This document shows, one piece after another, positions 42,798 through 52,717 of a DNA stretch of 64,000 nucleotides; position 1 is the first letter of the stretch; every line of letters starts with the position of its first letter. A program made the position numbers and the translations under genes. The notes under the pieces were generated by a model that saw nothing but the letters and a program-made list of their open reading frames with translations, made no database searches and was not told the origin of the DNA. Source of the DNA: Rhodopseudomonas palustris HaA2 (GTDB taxonomy: Bacteria; Pseudomonadota; Alphaproteobacteria; Rhizobiales; Xanthobacteraceae); the NCBI RefSeq assembly GCF_000013365.1, contig NC_007778.1, positions 4,756,001-4,820,000 on the forward strand, given 5' to 3'.

Positions 42798-45431
42798 TCA
42801 GCTCGCCAGCCGAAAGCTGCCCTCGCAGTGGCGGCGCAATTCGGCCAGCGACTTGGCGAGTTGAACGGTTTGCGCCTCGAGAGCTTCCACCGACACGATC
42901 GTCGCCCCCAGTTCGATGGCGCGCGCAACCTCGGCGATGGTGGCAAATCCCAGCGTCGCGGCGCCACCCTTCATCGCGTGGGCCTCGATCGCCAGCACGT
43001 CGCGGTCGATGGCATCGCCGAACCCGCGAAACAAGGCGATCCGGCGTTCGGTTTCGCTGAAGAACAGGGCCACCATTTCGTTGACCTGTTCGCGGCCGAT
43101 CTCCTCGGTCAGCTCGGTCAGGATATTCAGATCGAGCGGCGGAGGCGGAGCCAGAGGCGCCGGCGGACCGAAGGTCGCGACGCCGCCGCCACCACGCAGA
43201 GCGCGCAGCACGGCGGCCACCAGCGCCGGCTTGCGCAGCGGCTTGGCGAGAAAGTCGCTCATGCCGGCTTCGCGGCAGGTCCTGATGTCGTCCGGGAACG
43301 CATTCGCCGTCAGGGCGATGATCGGCAGCTTGGCGAACGCACCGCCCTGGGCACGGATCGCACGGGTCGCGGCAAGGCCGTCCATCGTCGGCATTCGCAC
43401 ATCCATCAGAACGACGTCGAATTCCTCCTCGGCCAACGCGCGCAACGCTTCGGCCCCATCGGACACGACCCGCGTTTCGGCGACGAATTCCTGAAGCATC
43501 TTCAGGACCACCATCTGGTTGGTGGCATCGTCTTCGGCGATCAGCACCCGCAGCGGATGCCCGAGCATCGCGATCCGGGTTCGCAGATCGTCGTTGCCGA
43601 CGCGGTCGAGCCGATAGTCCGAGATCAGCGCATTGGTCCACGGCAGGTCGAGGCTGAACCGGAAGGTGGAGCCCTCACCCGGCTTCGAGGTTACATCGAT
43701 GGCGCCGCCCATCTGCTCGACGATGCGCCGGCTGATCGCGAGCCCGAGACCCGTGCCCCCGAAGCGGCGATTGATCGACACGTCGCCCTGCGCGAAATCG
43801 GTGAACAGCGAGCCGACCCGATCGAGCGGAATTCCGATGCCGGTGTCGGTGACCTGCCACTCGATCGTGGCGTAGGCATCGTCCCGCCTCACGCAGGTGA
43901 GCACGATGGTGACGCCCCCCCGATCGGTGAATTTGACCGCGTTGAAGGCGAGGTTGAGCAGCACTTGTCGAATGCGCTGGGCGTCGCCGGTCAGAGCCGG
44001 CGGCAGCCGCGGATCGACATCGATCTTCAGCGTCAGTCCTTTGGCGCGCGCATTCGGCTCGACGATGGAGCGCACCGCATCGACCAGCACCGACGGCGAG
44101 AAGTTGACTTGTTCGAACTCGATGCGGCCGGCTTCGAGCTTCGACAGGTCGAGGATGTCGTTGAGGATCCGCAGCAGATTGTCGCCGGAATCGCGGATCG
44201 TCGTGACCGCGTGCTGCTGCTCCGGATCGAGCTTGGTCTCGAGCAGCGAATTGGCGAGCCCGAGCACGCCGTTCATCGGCGTGCGGATTTCGTGGCTCAT
44301 CATCGCGAGGAAGTCGGACTTCGCCCGGTTCTCGGCCTCGGCCTGCTCGGCCCGCCACCGCTCGGTGACGTCGCGCCCGACGCCGCGATAGCCGGTGAAC
44401 TCGCCATTGTGATCGAGCATCGGCCGCGCCGTCAGCGACCACAGGCGCTGGGTGCCGCCGATCATCACATGCACGACGAGCTCGTGCATCGGCTCGCGCA
44501 ACGCCATCTTGGCGGCGACTGCGGCCGCACAGCGGCCGTCTTCCGGGCACAGCATGCCGAGCACGTCGGAGAGTTGTGCGCCGCGCAGGATATTGACGGG
44601 AAGACGCGCGACTTCGACGAAGCGGTCGGGCACGTGCACCAGCCGGCACTCGGAATCGGTCTGCCACAGCCAGTCGCTGGCGTTGGCCTGAAAGTCCTTG
44701 AGCAGCAACGAGATGATCTCGGTGTTGCGCTCCAGCTCGAACTGCGCGCAGAGATTGTCGAAGAACATCTCGCCATGCGAGACCAGATTCCGCGACATGA
44801 ACACGGCGTAGAGCATCAGAAAAATCATGGTGATCTGATAGCCGGTGCCGGTGCACAGCATCAGCGTGATCGCAGAGCCGAGCACCATCGACCAGGTATA
44901 GGCAAGGCCCGCGCGCGGCACCGTGGACAGCGCAAACGCGCCGCCGGACATCATGCCCGTCACAAGGCAGCCGATGATCAACTGATCGGTCGGTTCGGCG
45001 TTGGGAAACAGCACAATCGGCATTGCGCCCCAGATCAGGCCGAGCATCAGCGCCTGCGCGCTCATCCGCCGGATCGCATTCGCGGAGGCCTCGCGCGGCG
45101 GATTGTGCCGCGTCTTGAGCCAGGACCGCATCGCCAGCGCCGCCGCGATGCCGATCGAGCCGAACCACGCCAGCAGGAAGAAGCGGGAGTTGTTGTCCCA
45201 GAACGCCACCAGGACCAGCGTCGCGTTGATCATGTTGATCGACATCGTCACCGGCACCAGCCGGCTGACGCTGTGGATCTGCGCGGCGCGGATGAGACGC
45301 ATCTCGCGTTCGTCGACATTTGCAGGTGTCAGGGTGCCGGCGCCGCGGCCGCCGAACCAGAAGGCGAACCGAGAAGACCAGTCACCCCCCGTTCCCCGTG
45401 CCGTCATCATCACCTGCCGCAGGCCGGACAT
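42798..45431 (-). CDS. Membrane hybrid histidine kinase with PAS, receiver and Hpt domains
   Basis: An 877-residue signalling protein. The N-terminal third has about six hydrophobic helices (NMINATLVLVAFW through ITMIFLMLYAVFM). A PAS domain (DWLWQTDSECRLVHV...FTGYRGVGRDVTERWRAEQ) links to the kinase: His380 in SHEIRTPMNG, an ATP-binding domain with NLAFNAVKFTDRGG and DTGIGIP, and GGTGLGLAISRRIV. The receiver has Asp677 in VLMDVRMPTMDG, and the C-terminal Hpt domain has His818 in AHAMKGGAATLG. It can run a full internal phosphorelay. I take ATG 45431; a TTG at 45473 is possible. The ligand and the output regulator are not visible nearby. Confidence 0.93.
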   Translation of the reverse strand: MSGLRQVMMTARGTGGDWSSRFAFWFGGRGAGTLTPANVDEREMRLIRAAQIHSVSRLVPVTMSINMINATLVLVAFWDNNSRFFLLAWFGSIGIAAALAMRSWLKTRHNPPREASANAIRRMSAQALMLGLIWGAMPIVLFPNAEPTDQLIIGCLVTGMMSGGAFALSTVPRAGLAYTWSMVLGSAITLMLCTGTGYQITMIFLMLYAVFMSRNLVSHGEMFFDNLCAQFELERNTEIISLLLKDFQANASDWLWQTDSECRLVHVPDRFVEVARLPVNILRGAQLSDVLGMLCPEDGRCAAAVAAKMALREPMHELVVHVMIGGTQRLWSLTARPMLDHNGEFTGYRGVGRDVTERWRAEQAEAENRAKSDFLAMMSHEIRTPMNGVLGLANSLLETKLDPEQQHAVTTIRDSGDNLLRILNDILDLSKLEAGRIEFEQVNFSPSVLVDAVRSIVEPNARAKGLTLKIDVDPRLPPALTGDAQRIRQVLLNLAFNAVKFTDRGGVTIVLTCVRRDDAYATIEWQVTDTGIGIPLDRVGSLFTDFAQGDVSINRRFGGTGLGLAISRRIVEQMGGAIDVTSKPGEGSTFRFSLDLPWTNALISDYRLDRVGNDDLRTRIAMLGHPLRVLIAEDDATNQMVVLKMLQEFVAETRVVSDGAEALRALAEEEFDVVLMDVRMPTMDGLAATRAIRAQGGAFAKLPIIALTANAFPDDIRTCREAGMSDFLAKPLRKPALVAAVLRALRGGGGVATFGPPAPLAPPPPLDLNILTELTEEIGREQVNEMVALFFSETERRIALFRGFGDAIDRDVLAIEAHAMKGGAATLGFATIAEVARAIELGATIVSVEALEAQTVQLAKSLAELRRHCEGSFRLAS

Positions 45432-45886
45432 CTCGCAACGCTCTCTCGGCCGCTCGTCGAGTTCTGCATCCAATCACCTGAGGGCCTGACAAGGTGATCA
45501 TACCTGCGCGGTCGGCCGCTGTCTTCCCGGCGCCGCGTATCGCGTATCGCCCGGGTATCTGGCGACCCCGGCCGATCGTGGAGGGACCATGGGACCGCCT
45601 GGCTTCCGAGGCGTTAATTTAGCCGCGAGCCCTGCAGGGATAACGACGGCAGTTAACAATTGCCGAAACTTGCCCGTGAATCGTACTGAGCAATAATGCT
45701 CATCGCAGTGAGACGTGGCCGATCGACTTGCCTGGCATCATCGTCACCGCGATTTCCCCGGGCAGCTTTTGTTCCGTCTTTTCAACGCGATCTGCGACGA
45801 TAAATCCCGGAACCGGCGACCGACACTGCCGTTGTCGTTACGAAGCGCACAGTCAGTGCGGCTTGTGAGATCAAAGGAGAATTTCG
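45432..45886. other. 455-base control region between the hybrid kinase and csbD
   Basis: No gene recognised. It holds a perfect TGAGCA-ataa-TGCTCA inverted repeat (45687-45702) and the stress promoter described separately. It presumably also contains the divergent promoter for the kinase, which I cannot place. Confidence 0.5.
45809..45833 (+). promoter_or_regulatory. Candidate sigma-EcfG (general stress response) promoter
   Basis: GGAAC at 45809-45813, a 16-base spacer, and CGTT at 45830-45833 match the alphaproteobacterial EcfG promoter GGAAC-N16/17-CGTT. It is 53 bases upstream of the csbD-like gene, a common general stress regulon member. Confidence 0.65.
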
Positions 45887-46102
45887 ATGGGTAGCACGAT
45901 GGACAAGATCAAGGGCACCGCCAACGAGATGACCGGCAAGGCCAAGCAGGGAATCGGCGAGGCCACCGGCTCCGAGAAGCTGCAGGGCGAAGGCGCCGTG
46001 CAGGAAATCAAGGGCAAGGGCCAGAAGGCGATGGGCGACGCCAAGGAAGCCGTCAAGGACACCACCGACAAGGTGTCCGACGCCGCGCACCGCAACCTCT
46101 GA
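45887..46102 (+). CDS. CsbD-family stress protein
   Basis: A 71-residue hydrophilic protein: [36 protein letters not shown], the CsbD signature with repeated K-G-x-A-N-E and G-K-A-K-Q-x-x-G blocks. The second half is [30 protein letters not shown]. The family is induced by general stress and has no known enzymatic role. AAAGGAGA lies before the ATG, an EcfG-type promoter upstream and a terminator downstream, so it looks like a single-gene transcript of the stress regulon. Confidence 0.9.
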   Translation: MGSTMDKIKGTANEMTGKAKQGIGEATGSEKLQGEGAVQEIKGKGQKAMGDAKEAVKDTTDKVSDAAHRNL

Positions 46103-46150
46103 GCGCGACCTGATTGATCGCGTGACGTTTACCCGCCCGCGATCACAACG

Positions 46151-46180
46151 AAAGACCGGCCTCCGGCCGGTCTTTCTGCG
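46151..46180 (+). terminator. Terminator after the CsbD-like gene
   Basis: AAAGACCGGCC, loop TCC, GGCCGGTCTTT, then CTGCG. The perfect 11-base stem lies between convergent genes, with A-tract and T-tract in the stem ends, so it could work in both directions. Confidence 0.75.
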
Positions 46181-46194
46181 TTTGGAAGCCGGGA

Positions 46195-47190
46195 TCAGCG
46201 CCGCGACGAGGACCGCGACGAGGACAGTGATGCGGGGTTGACCACATTGATCGGCTCGCCCGCCGCATAGGCGACGATCTGCTCGAAGATATCGCCGAAT
46301 TGCAGCTCGTATTCGTCACGCGACACGTAGCCGATATGCGGCGTGGCAACGACGTTGTCCATCGCCAGTAGCGGATCCTGCGGATCGCGCAGCGGCTCGG
46401 TGTCGAACACATCGATCGCCGCCATGCCGGGACGCCCGGCGCGGAGCGCCGCGACGAGGGCCCCCTGCTCGATCAGTCCGGCGCGGCTGGTGTTGACCAG
46501 CAGCGCCGTCGGCTTCATCCGCGCCAGATCCGCGCGCGTGACGATGCCGCGGGTGGCGTCGATCAAGCGCATGTGCAGCGACAGCACGTCACTGTGGGCA
46601 AACAAGTCTTCCTTGCTGCCGGCGATCTGATAACCGTCGGCGCGCGCCTCGGCGAGATTGGGCTCGCGCGCCCAGACCAGCACGGTCATGCCGAAGGCGC
46701 GGCCGTAGCCCGCCACGACGCGGCCGATCCGGCCGTAGCCGTAGATGCCGAGCGTCTTGTCACGCAGCGTGTGACCGACGCCGATCTGCCAGACGCCGGC
46801 CTTCAGCGCCGCCATCTGCTGCGGGATCTGCCGCATCGCCCCCAGCACCAGGCCCCAGGTCAATTCCGCCGCCGCATAGGACGGCGCGCCGGCGCTCATG
46901 TTCGACGACACGACGATTCCGAGCCGCGTGCAGGCGTCGACATCGATGTGGGGATAGACGCCGCGCTGGCTGATCAGCTTCAACCGCGGCAGCTTCTCCA
47001 GCAGGGCGGCACGAATCTGCGTCCGCTCGCGGATCAGCACCAGCGCCTCGGTGTCGCGCAGCCGCGAAGCCAGCGCATCGGTGTCCTGGACGTGATCGTT
47101 GAACACCGTGACGTCGTGGCCTTGCAGCCGGCCGAAGCAGTTCAGCGTGCGCAGCGTGTCGAAGTAATCGTCGAGAATGGCGACTTTCAC
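46195..47190 (-). CDS. D-2-hydroxyacid dehydrogenase, NAD-dependent
   Basis: A 331-residue enzyme of the D-isomer-specific 2-hydroxyacid dehydrogenase family. It starts at GTG 47190 ([16 protein letters not shown]) after GGGAGC; the open frame upstream is not convincing. The NAD-binding motif is [22 protein letters not shown] (G-x-G-x-x-G), followed by a typical substrate loop with the catalytic Arg and Glu ([27 protein letters not shown]) and His in [16 protein letters not shown]. The C-terminal Ser/Arg-rich tail ([12 protein letters not shown]) is odd. It is likely a phosphoglycerate dehydrogenase-like or hydroxypyruvate-type enzyme; substrate unassigned. Confidence 0.9.
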   Translation of the reverse strand: MKVAILDDYFDTLRTLNCFGRLQGHDVTVFNDHVQDTDALASRLRDTEALVLIRERTQIRAALLEKLPRLKLISQRGVYPHIDVDACTRLGIVVSSNMSAGAPSYAAAELTWGLVLGAMRQIPQQMAALKAGVWQIGVGHTLRDKTLGIYGYGRIGRVVAGYGRAFGMTVLVWAREPNLAEARADGYQIAGSKEDLFAHSDVLSLHMRLIDATRGIVTRADLARMKPTALLVNTSRAGLIEQGALVAALRAGRPGMAAIDVFDTEPLRDPQDPLLAMDNVVATPHIGYVSRDEYELQFGDIFEQIVAYAAGEPINVVNPASLSSSRSSSRR

Positions 47191-47263
47191 GCGGCGCAAG
47201 CTCCCGTTGCGGTGGTTATTCTCGTGGTGGAAGGAGCGAGGCCAGCGGCGCTGGCCTCGACCC

Positions 47264-48850
47264 TCAGTAGCCCAGCGCGCAGCCGTCCTTGCGCGGGTCC
47301 GAGCCGCCGGTGAGCGTTCCCTTCTCCCAGTCGATCCAGATCGCCTGGCCGCCACCGTGCGGCGGGCCGATCGGCGCGACCTGATGGCCGAGCGCCTTCA
47401 GGCCCTCGACCGTCGCGGCGGGCACGCCCTCCTCGAGCTGATAGATGTTCTCGTAGTGCAAGCCGCGCGGCAGATCGATCGCCTCCTGCACGTCGAGCCC
47501 GTAGTCGAGCATGTTGGTCAGCACGCGGACCTGACCGACCGGCTGGTACTGGCCGCCCATCACGCCGAACGACATCCGCGCCCGGCCGTTCTCGGTGGCG
47601 AGCGCCGGGATGATGGTGTGCAACGGCCGCTTGTTCGGCGCGATGCAGTTCGGATGGCCGGGCTGAATGCGGAAGCCGGCGCCGCGATTCTGCAGCAGGA
47701 TGCCGGTCTTGTCGGTGACGATCGCCGACCCGAACGAATGCGCGATCGAGTTGATGAACGAACAGACGTTGCGGTCTTCGTCGACCACGGTGATGTACAC
47801 CGTCGACGGGTTCATCGGCGGCGACACCTTCGGCAGGTCCAGGATCTTGTCGAGCGCGATCTTGCTGAAATGCTCCTCGGCGAAGTCGCGCGCCAGAATG
47901 CGGATGACGTCGACTTCGACATGGCCGGGGTCGCCGATGTGAAGCTCGCGCATCATATAGGCGATCCGCGCCGCTTCCGCTTCGAGATGGAAGCGCTCGA
48001 CGCTGAGCGGGCCGAACTTCGTCAGATCGAACCGGCTGAGGATGTTCAGCATCACCAGCATGGTGATGCCCGGACCGTTCGGCGGGCACTGCCAGACGTC
48101 GAAGCCCTTGTAGAGGGTGCCGAGCGGCGACGTGGTTTCGGTGGTGTGGCCGGCGAAATCCTCCAGCGTGTGCAGGCCGCCGAGCCCGCGCAGCGTCTCG
48201 ACCATATCCTCGGCGACCGAGCCCTTGTAGAACGCATCCGGTCCGTTGTCGGCGATCAGGCGCAGCGTCTGCGCCAGCTCCGGCTGCTTGATGACGTCGC
48301 CGGTCACAGCGGCCTCGCCGTTCGGCAGCAGATAGCGCTCGGTGTTGTGGCCCTTCTTCAGCTTCGCAAAGCCGTTCTTCCAGTCGAACGCGACCCGCGG
48401 CGCCACCACGTAGCCTTCGGCCGCCGCCTTGATCGCCGGCTGCAGCAATTTGTCGAAGCCGAACCGGCCGTGGTCGCGCAGGATCGTCGCCCAGGCATCG
48501 ATGGCGCCGGGGATCGTCACCGAATGCGGGCTGGTCAGCGGAATGGCGTCGATGCCGCGTTCCAGAAACCACTCGGCCTTGGCGGCCGCCGGCGCCCGGC
48601 CGGAGCCGTTATAGGCGACGATTTTGCCGGTGCCTTTGGGCTGGTACAGCGCGAAGCAGTCGCCGCCGATGCCGGTCGATTGCGGTTCGATCACCGCCAG
48701 CAGCGCGGAGGCCGCGATCGCGGCGTCGGCCGCGGTGCCGCCGGCCTGCAGAATCTCGATCGCGGCGAGCGCCGCCTGCGGATGCGAGGTCGCCACCATG
48801 GCATTGCGGGCATGGACCGTGGACCGGCCGGCGAAGTGGAAATTCCTCAT
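47264..48850 (-). CDS. Gamma-glutamyltransferase family (Ntn hydrolase)
   Basis: A 528-residue N-terminal nucleophile hydrolase. It starts [27 protein letters not shown] without an obvious signal peptide, so it is probably cytoplasmic, unlike classic periplasmic GGT. The autoproteolysis and catalytic Thr350 is in [22 protein letters not shown], and the substrate-binding [20 protein letters not shown] and [14 protein letters not shown] segments follow. It resembles the YwrD/AcyII-like GGT family members used on acyl- or glutamyl-amides. No partner genes point to a pathway. Confidence 0.92.
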   Translation of the reverse strand: MRNFHFAGRSTVHARNAMVATSHPQAALAAIEILQAGGTAADAAIAASALLAVIEPQSTGIGGDCFALYQPKGTGKIVAYNGSGRAPAAAKAEWFLERGIDAIPLTSPHSVTIPGAIDAWATILRDHGRFGFDKLLQPAIKAAAEGYVVAPRVAFDWKNGFAKLKKGHNTERYLLPNGEAAVTGDVIKQPELAQTLRLIADNGPDAFYKGSVAEDMVETLRGLGGLHTLEDFAGHTTETTSPLGTLYKGFDVWQCPPNGPGITMLVMLNILSRFDLTKFGPLSVERFHLEAEAARIAYMMRELHIGDPGHVEVDVIRILARDFAEEHFSKIALDKILDLPKVSPPMNPSTVYITVVDEDRNVCSFINSIAHSFGSAIVTDKTGILLQNRGAGFRIQPGHPNCIAPNKRPLHTIIPALATENGRARMSFGVMGGQYQPVGQVRVLTNMLDYGLDVQEAIDLPRGLHYENIYQLEEGVPAATVEGLKALGHQVAPIGPPHGGGQAIWIDWEKGTLTGGSDPRKDGCALGY

Positions 48851-49053
48851 GGGAACAAGCTCATTGGTTCACCGCGCCGCACTTCGGCGCCGGCCTAATT
48901 GGCATATTCCGGCGGGCGGGGGCAATCCTCGCCACTGCATGCCTTGCGCCGCGCCGATCACGATCTGCCGATGGCGCGGGGTTTCGCGCCGCCTCGGCGG
49001 CTGATAGATCATCGCGCTCTCGCGGCGAGCCCGCACAGCATTGGAGCGGTCCG

Positions 49054-49269
49054 ATGGCCGACGATCAATCCCTCAGCGCGCGCATCGAGGCGTTGGAGAT
49101 GCGCCTGACCTATCAGGACGAGACCATCGAGACCCTGAACCAGGCCGTCACCGCGCAATGGCAGCAGATCGACGCCCTGACACGGCAGATCGCGGCGCTG
49201 TCCGATCGCCTCGCTCAGGCCGAAACCAGCGTCGCCGCCCCCGCCAACGAACGCCCGCCGCATTACTGA
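49054..49269 (+). CDS. slyX: SlyX family protein
   Basis: A 71-residue coiled-coil protein: ADDQSLSARIEALEMRLTYQDETIETLNQAVTAQWQQIDALTRQIAALSDRLA, with the typical SlyX heptads and the C-terminal PPHY end. The function is unknown; SlyX is a short, conserved cytoplasmic coiled coil. It lies alone between the gamma-glutamyltransferase gene (divergent) and the acyl-CoA synthetase gene (convergent). Confidence 0.9.
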   Translation: MADDQSLSARIEALEMRLTYQDETIETLNQAVTAQWQQIDALTRQIAALSDRLAQAETSVAAPANERPPHY

Positions 49270-49359
49270 GGTAGTGCGGTCGTCGCGCGCGGTCTTGCGC
49301 CAGCCCGCAATCTGATCTGTGGCGGGGCTCTCTTCACCCTCCCTGGAGGGGGAGGGTGT

Positions 49360-50898
49360 TTAGTCCCTCCCCGCTGCCGCCAGCCGCTGATCGCGCAGTT
49401 CGCGTTTCAGCACCTTGCCGATCGCGCTGCGCGGCAGGGTCTCCACCAACGTCACATCGGACAGCCGCTGGGTCTTGCCGACCTTGGCATTGGTCCAGGC
49501 CCTCAGATCGGCCGGATCGAGCGCTGCGCCCGGGCGCGGCACCGCGAAGGCGACGGGCGTCTCGCCCCAGTCTTCCGAAGGCATGCCGACCACCGCGACT
49601 TCGAGCACGTCGGGATGCTGGCTCGCGATCGCCTCGATGTCGCTCGGATAGATGTTGAAGCCGCCGGAGATGATCATGTCCTTCTTGCGGTCCATCAAGG
49701 TCAGAAAGCCGTCCTCGTCGAACCGTCCGATGTCGCCGGTGCGCACCCAGCGGTTGCCGTCCTTATCGGTCCAGAACGTCTCGGCGGTCTTCTGCGGCTG
49801 GTTGAGATAGCCCTGCATCATCACCGCGGAGCGGCCGACGATCTCGCCGATCTCGCCCTGGGCGACGAAATTGCCGGCCTCGTCGATCAGCCGAATCTCA
49901 TGGTCAGGCATCGGCTGGCCGACGGTAGCGAGCTTGTCGGGATGTTCGTGCGCGAGCAGCGCGCAGGAGCCGCCGCCCTCGGTCATGCCGTAATACTCGG
50001 TGAGGCCGCCGGGCCAGCGCGCGAGAATGTCGCGCTTCAGCTCGGCCGCGAACGGCGCCGAGGTGCAGAACTTGCCGACGAAGGACGACAGGTCGTAATC
50101 GCCGAATTCCGGCAGCGCCATGATGCGGCGATACTGCACGGGGACCAGCATCGCGTGGGTGACGCGATGTTTTTGCGCGAGGTCGAGGAAGCCCTTGGCG
50201 TCGAACTTCTTCATCAGCACGAGCGTGCCGCCGCCGGCCAGCGTCGGGTTGAAGCACACCAGCGTCGTGTTGGAATACAGCGGCGTCGACAGCAGCGTCA
50301 CCGCGTCTGGGCCGTAGCCGAGCGGATCGAGCTGGCCATATTGCCGCCAGCGCAGATAGTGGGTGTGGACGATGCCCTTCGGCGTGCCGGTGGTGCCCGA
50401 CGAATAGATGATGTTGAACACCCATTCCGGATCGATCGCGAGCGGCGTCGGCTTTTGGTCCGCCGCAGCGATCCAGTCCGCAAAGGCGGCGCCGCTCGCC
50501 CCACCGTCGAGCGCCACGCGGCGGATCCCGGGATCGATCGCGGCCGCCTTCATCGCGTCGGCGGCGAAATCGTCGGTGAACAGAACCTTCGCCGAGGCGT
50601 CCTTCACCATCGCCGCGAAGTCCTGCGCGGTCGATGACGGCGCCAGCGGCGCCACCGCGACGCCCGCGCGCAACGCGCCGAGGAAGGTCGCGACATATTC
50701 GAGCGAGGACAGTGCGCAGATCGAGATCGCGTCGGTCGGTTGCACGCCGTCGCGTTGCAGGGCGGCTGCGACCCGGTCGATCAGCGCATCGAATTCCGCG
50801 TAGCGCAATTGCCGCTCGCCGTCGATCACCGCGATCCGGTCCGGATGCGCCTGGGCCGTGTTGCGCACCAGCGTATCGAGGGTGATAAAGTCGGGCAT
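49360..50898 (-). CDS. AMP-forming acyl-CoA synthetase
   Basis: A 512-residue ANL-superfamily ligase starting MPDFITLDTLVRNTAQAHPDRIAVIDG. The ATP motif is NIIYSSGTTGTPKGIVHTH, then LTEYYGMTEGG, RTGDIGRFDEDGFLTLMDRKKDMIISGGFNIYPSDIE, and the closing PRSAIGKVLKREL lysine motif. These are the A3, A5, A7/A8 and A10 blocks. It activates a carboxylic acid as acyl-AMP and transfers it to CoA. The substrate (fatty or aromatic acid) is unknown. An ATG further upstream (51006) falls in a palindrome and is rejected. It lies downstream of a SnoaL-like gene on the same strand, from which a repeat separates it. Confidence 0.92.
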   Translation of the reverse strand: MPDFITLDTLVRNTAQAHPDRIAVIDGERQLRYAEFDALIDRVAAALQRDGVQPTDAISICALSSLEYVATFLGALRAGVAVAPLAPSSTAQDFAAMVKDASAKVLFTDDFAADAMKAAAIDPGIRRVALDGGASGAAFADWIAAADQKPTPLAIDPEWVFNIIYSSGTTGTPKGIVHTHYLRWRQYGQLDPLGYGPDAVTLLSTPLYSNTTLVCFNPTLAGGGTLVLMKKFDAKGFLDLAQKHRVTHAMLVPVQYRRIMALPEFGDYDLSSFVGKFCTSAPFAAELKRDILARWPGGLTEYYGMTEGGGSCALLAHEHPDKLATVGQPMPDHEIRLIDEAGNFVAQGEIGEIVGRSAVMMQGYLNQPQKTAETFWTDKDGNRWVRTGDIGRFDEDGFLTLMDRKKDMIISGGFNIYPSDIEAIASQHPDVLEVAVVGMPSEDWGETPVAFAVPRPGAALDPADLRAWTNAKVGKTQRLSDVTLVETLPRSAIGKVLKRELRDQRLAAAGRD

Positions 50899-50946
50899 TT
50901 CGGTCTCCGGTTGGTTTCTTGTTGGCTCTGTATAGTAGCAAGACTC

Positions 50947-51045
50947 GTCATCCTGAGGCGCGAGCGAAGCGAGCCTCGAAGGATGACAGCGGCACGTGTG
51001 GCCCATCCTTCGAGGCGCGCAAAGATGCGCGCACCTCAGGATGAC
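50947..51045. repeat. Dispersed palindrome, family R3 (copy a)
   Basis: GTCATCCTGAGGCGCGAGCG and CCTCGAAGGATG return as CATCCTTCGAGGCGCG and GCACCTCAGGATGAC. Other members are at 55065-55174, 57754-57881 and a partial at 61752-61807. Confidence 0.85.
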
Positions 51046-51063
51046 GCCGACGGCGTCGAAAGC

Positions 51064-51669
51064 CTACCGATCCAGCTTCTCTCCCCTCAACCACGCCGCG
51101 CCGCTGGCGTAAAGCCGCTCCACCGCCGCGCCTTTCAGGCCCGGCATGTCGCGCTTGATCTGGTAGCCGATCTGGCTCTGCAGATAAGCGAGGTGCCGAT
51201 AGCCCTCGGGGAATTGCGCGAGCGATGCGGGATCGAGCGACAGCTTCGCCGCGGGATCGACCGGATCCATCCGGTCCTTTTCGTAGATCGGTTGACGCAG
51301 CACGAAGCCCCAGCGGCCATCGCGTTTCTCGAGGAAATCATAGAACCGCCCGGTGCAGACCACGTCGACCTGAACATCGTGCACGACAGCGCGCTGCGCG
51401 ATCGTCATTTTGGTCTGGGAGATCGCGCGGGGCCCCGCCAGATCGATCGCCTGCCCGCCGAGGAAATGCAGGATCGAAACGCCCTTGGCCCAGCCGGCCT
51501 GGCTCATCGCGATGAATTCGTCGGCGGTGCCTTGCGTCCAGGTCGCCATCATCCGGCCGTCGTCGAACCAGACCGTCCGGAAGCGCTCCCAGTCTCCGGC
51601 GTCCCGCCACACCACCCAATTCTCGATCAGGTCGCGAATCGCGAGCCGGTCCTGCCACGCCACGTCCAT
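51064..51669 (-). CDS. SnoaL/NTF2-like domain protein
   Basis: A 201-residue protein with an NTF2-like alpha+beta barrel: MDVAWQDRLAIRDLIENWVVWRDAGDWERFRTVWFDDGRMMATWTQGTADEFIAMSQAGW. The SnoaL-type opening D-R-L-A-I-R-D-L-I-E-N-W and the aromatic DVVCTGRFYDFLEKRDGRWGF follow. The longer C-terminus (QIGYQIKRDMPGLKGAAVERLYASG) exceeds the basic domain. The ATG at 51669 is preferred. Function unassigned; such proteins can be isomerases, dehydratases or oxygenase small-subunit relatives. Confidence 0.82.
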   Translation of the reverse strand: MDVAWQDRLAIRDLIENWVVWRDAGDWERFRTVWFDDGRMMATWTQGTADEFIAMSQAGWAKGVSILHFLGGQAIDLAGPRAISQTKMTIAQRAVVHDVQVDVVCTGRFYDFLEKRDGRWGFVLRQPIYEKDRMDPVDPAAKLSLDPASLAQFPEGYRHLAYLQSQIGYQIKRDMPGLKGAAVERLYASGAAWLRGEKLDR

Positions 51670-51807
51670 CTGCCGTTTCCGTCCCGCGTCTTGTTGCGCG
51701 GCGCCACTATACAAACGGCCGCACAAAGCGCGAGGGGGCGGGATGCAGCCGTGCTCTGCCTGGCGTTGGGGGCGAGCCCGGTATCAGGCCTGTGCCTCCG
51801 CCCGGTC

Positions 51808-52470
51808 TCAGTTGCGGGCCTGAGAGCGATCCTGCAACATCGCGCTCAGCCGCGGATGCACCTCGATGTTGCGATCGTAGCTGATCAGACCGAGCTTGCG
51901 GAACTTGTTCATGAAGAAGCTGACGCGCGAGCGGGTGGTGCCGATCATTTCGGCCAGCGTCTCCTGGCTGATATGCGGCGCGATCGGTTGCGCGCTGCCG
52001 TCATCGTCGAGCTTCGACAGACGCAGTAGCAACCGCGCCAGCCGCTTCTCGCTCGAATTGAACAGCTGATCGATCAGATCCTCTTCCATCCCGCGGTTGC
52101 GGATCAGCAGATGGCGAATGAACAGTTCGGCGAAATCCGGCTCGGTGCGCAAGGCCTCGATCACCCGGCATTTGTTGATCGAGGCGACGACGCAATCGCG
52201 CATCGCGATCGTGGTCGCGTATCGGGTTTCATCGCCGATCAGGCAGCCGTCGCCGAAGAACTGCCCGGACTCCACCAGCCGGGTCGCAGCCTCCTTGCCC
52301 TGCGCGGACAACACGACGACTTTGATCCGACCCTCGAGCAGAAAGAAGACGTTGTCGGCGGCATCGCCTTGGGAGAAGATCACCTGATCCCGCGCAAACC
52401 GCAGCAGCGCCTTCCCAGCGCCCGGCCTGGAGAAGTACTCTCGATAGTCGAAGTCGGCTTCCAGCTTCAT
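51808..52470 (-). CDS. Crp/Fnr-family transcription regulator
   Basis: A 220-residue regulator. The cyclic nucleotide-binding fold spans RFARDQVIFSQGDAADNVFFLLEGRIKVVVLSAQGKEAATRLVESGQFFGDGCLIGDETRYAT. The C-terminal helix-turn-helix is ISQETLAEMIGTTRSRVSFFMNKFRKLGLISYD. The N-terminus has no Cys cluster, so it is not an Fnr oxygen sensor. The ATG at 52470 follows GGAGAGG. It resembles the R-S-R-V-S-F-F-M-N-type Crp relatives of alphaproteobacteria with an unknown ligand. Confidence 0.92.
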   Translation of the reverse strand: MKLEADFDYREYFSRPGAGKALLRFARDQVIFSQGDAADNVFFLLEGRIKVVVLSAQGKEAATRLVESGQFFGDGCLIGDETRYATTIAMRDCVVASINKCRVIEALRTEPDFAELFIRHLLIRNRGMEEDLIDQLFNSSEKRLARLLLRLSKLDDDGSAQPIAPHISQETLAEMIGTTRSRVSFFMNKFRKLGLISYDRNIEVHPRLSAMLQDRSQARN

Positions 52471-52717
52471 TGGCCTCTCCAACTCCCTGCGAAGCTGATG
52501 CGGCTCAAATGATAGACTGCCGTAGCCTGAAAACGCTGGTAAAAACTCCATTCCTAGTGAAGGTACGAGGTCTCGCCGTCATCGTTTCAAACGGGTGGTG
52601 GCGACAGCGACCGCCGACGACCGCGCGTGTGGTCGCACGCGCGCGATTCCTCAAGACGCGATCGGGCGGCGGCGGAGGCGCGATCCGTGGACGGATCGGC
52701 TCGCGGATCGCCGCGCC

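Noticed and set aside
42723..45497. A 924-codon open frame on the plus strand
   Set aside because: It is exactly antisense to the hybrid histidine kinase, whose domains are complete. The His/Arg/Asp-rich composition is the usual high-GC shadow.
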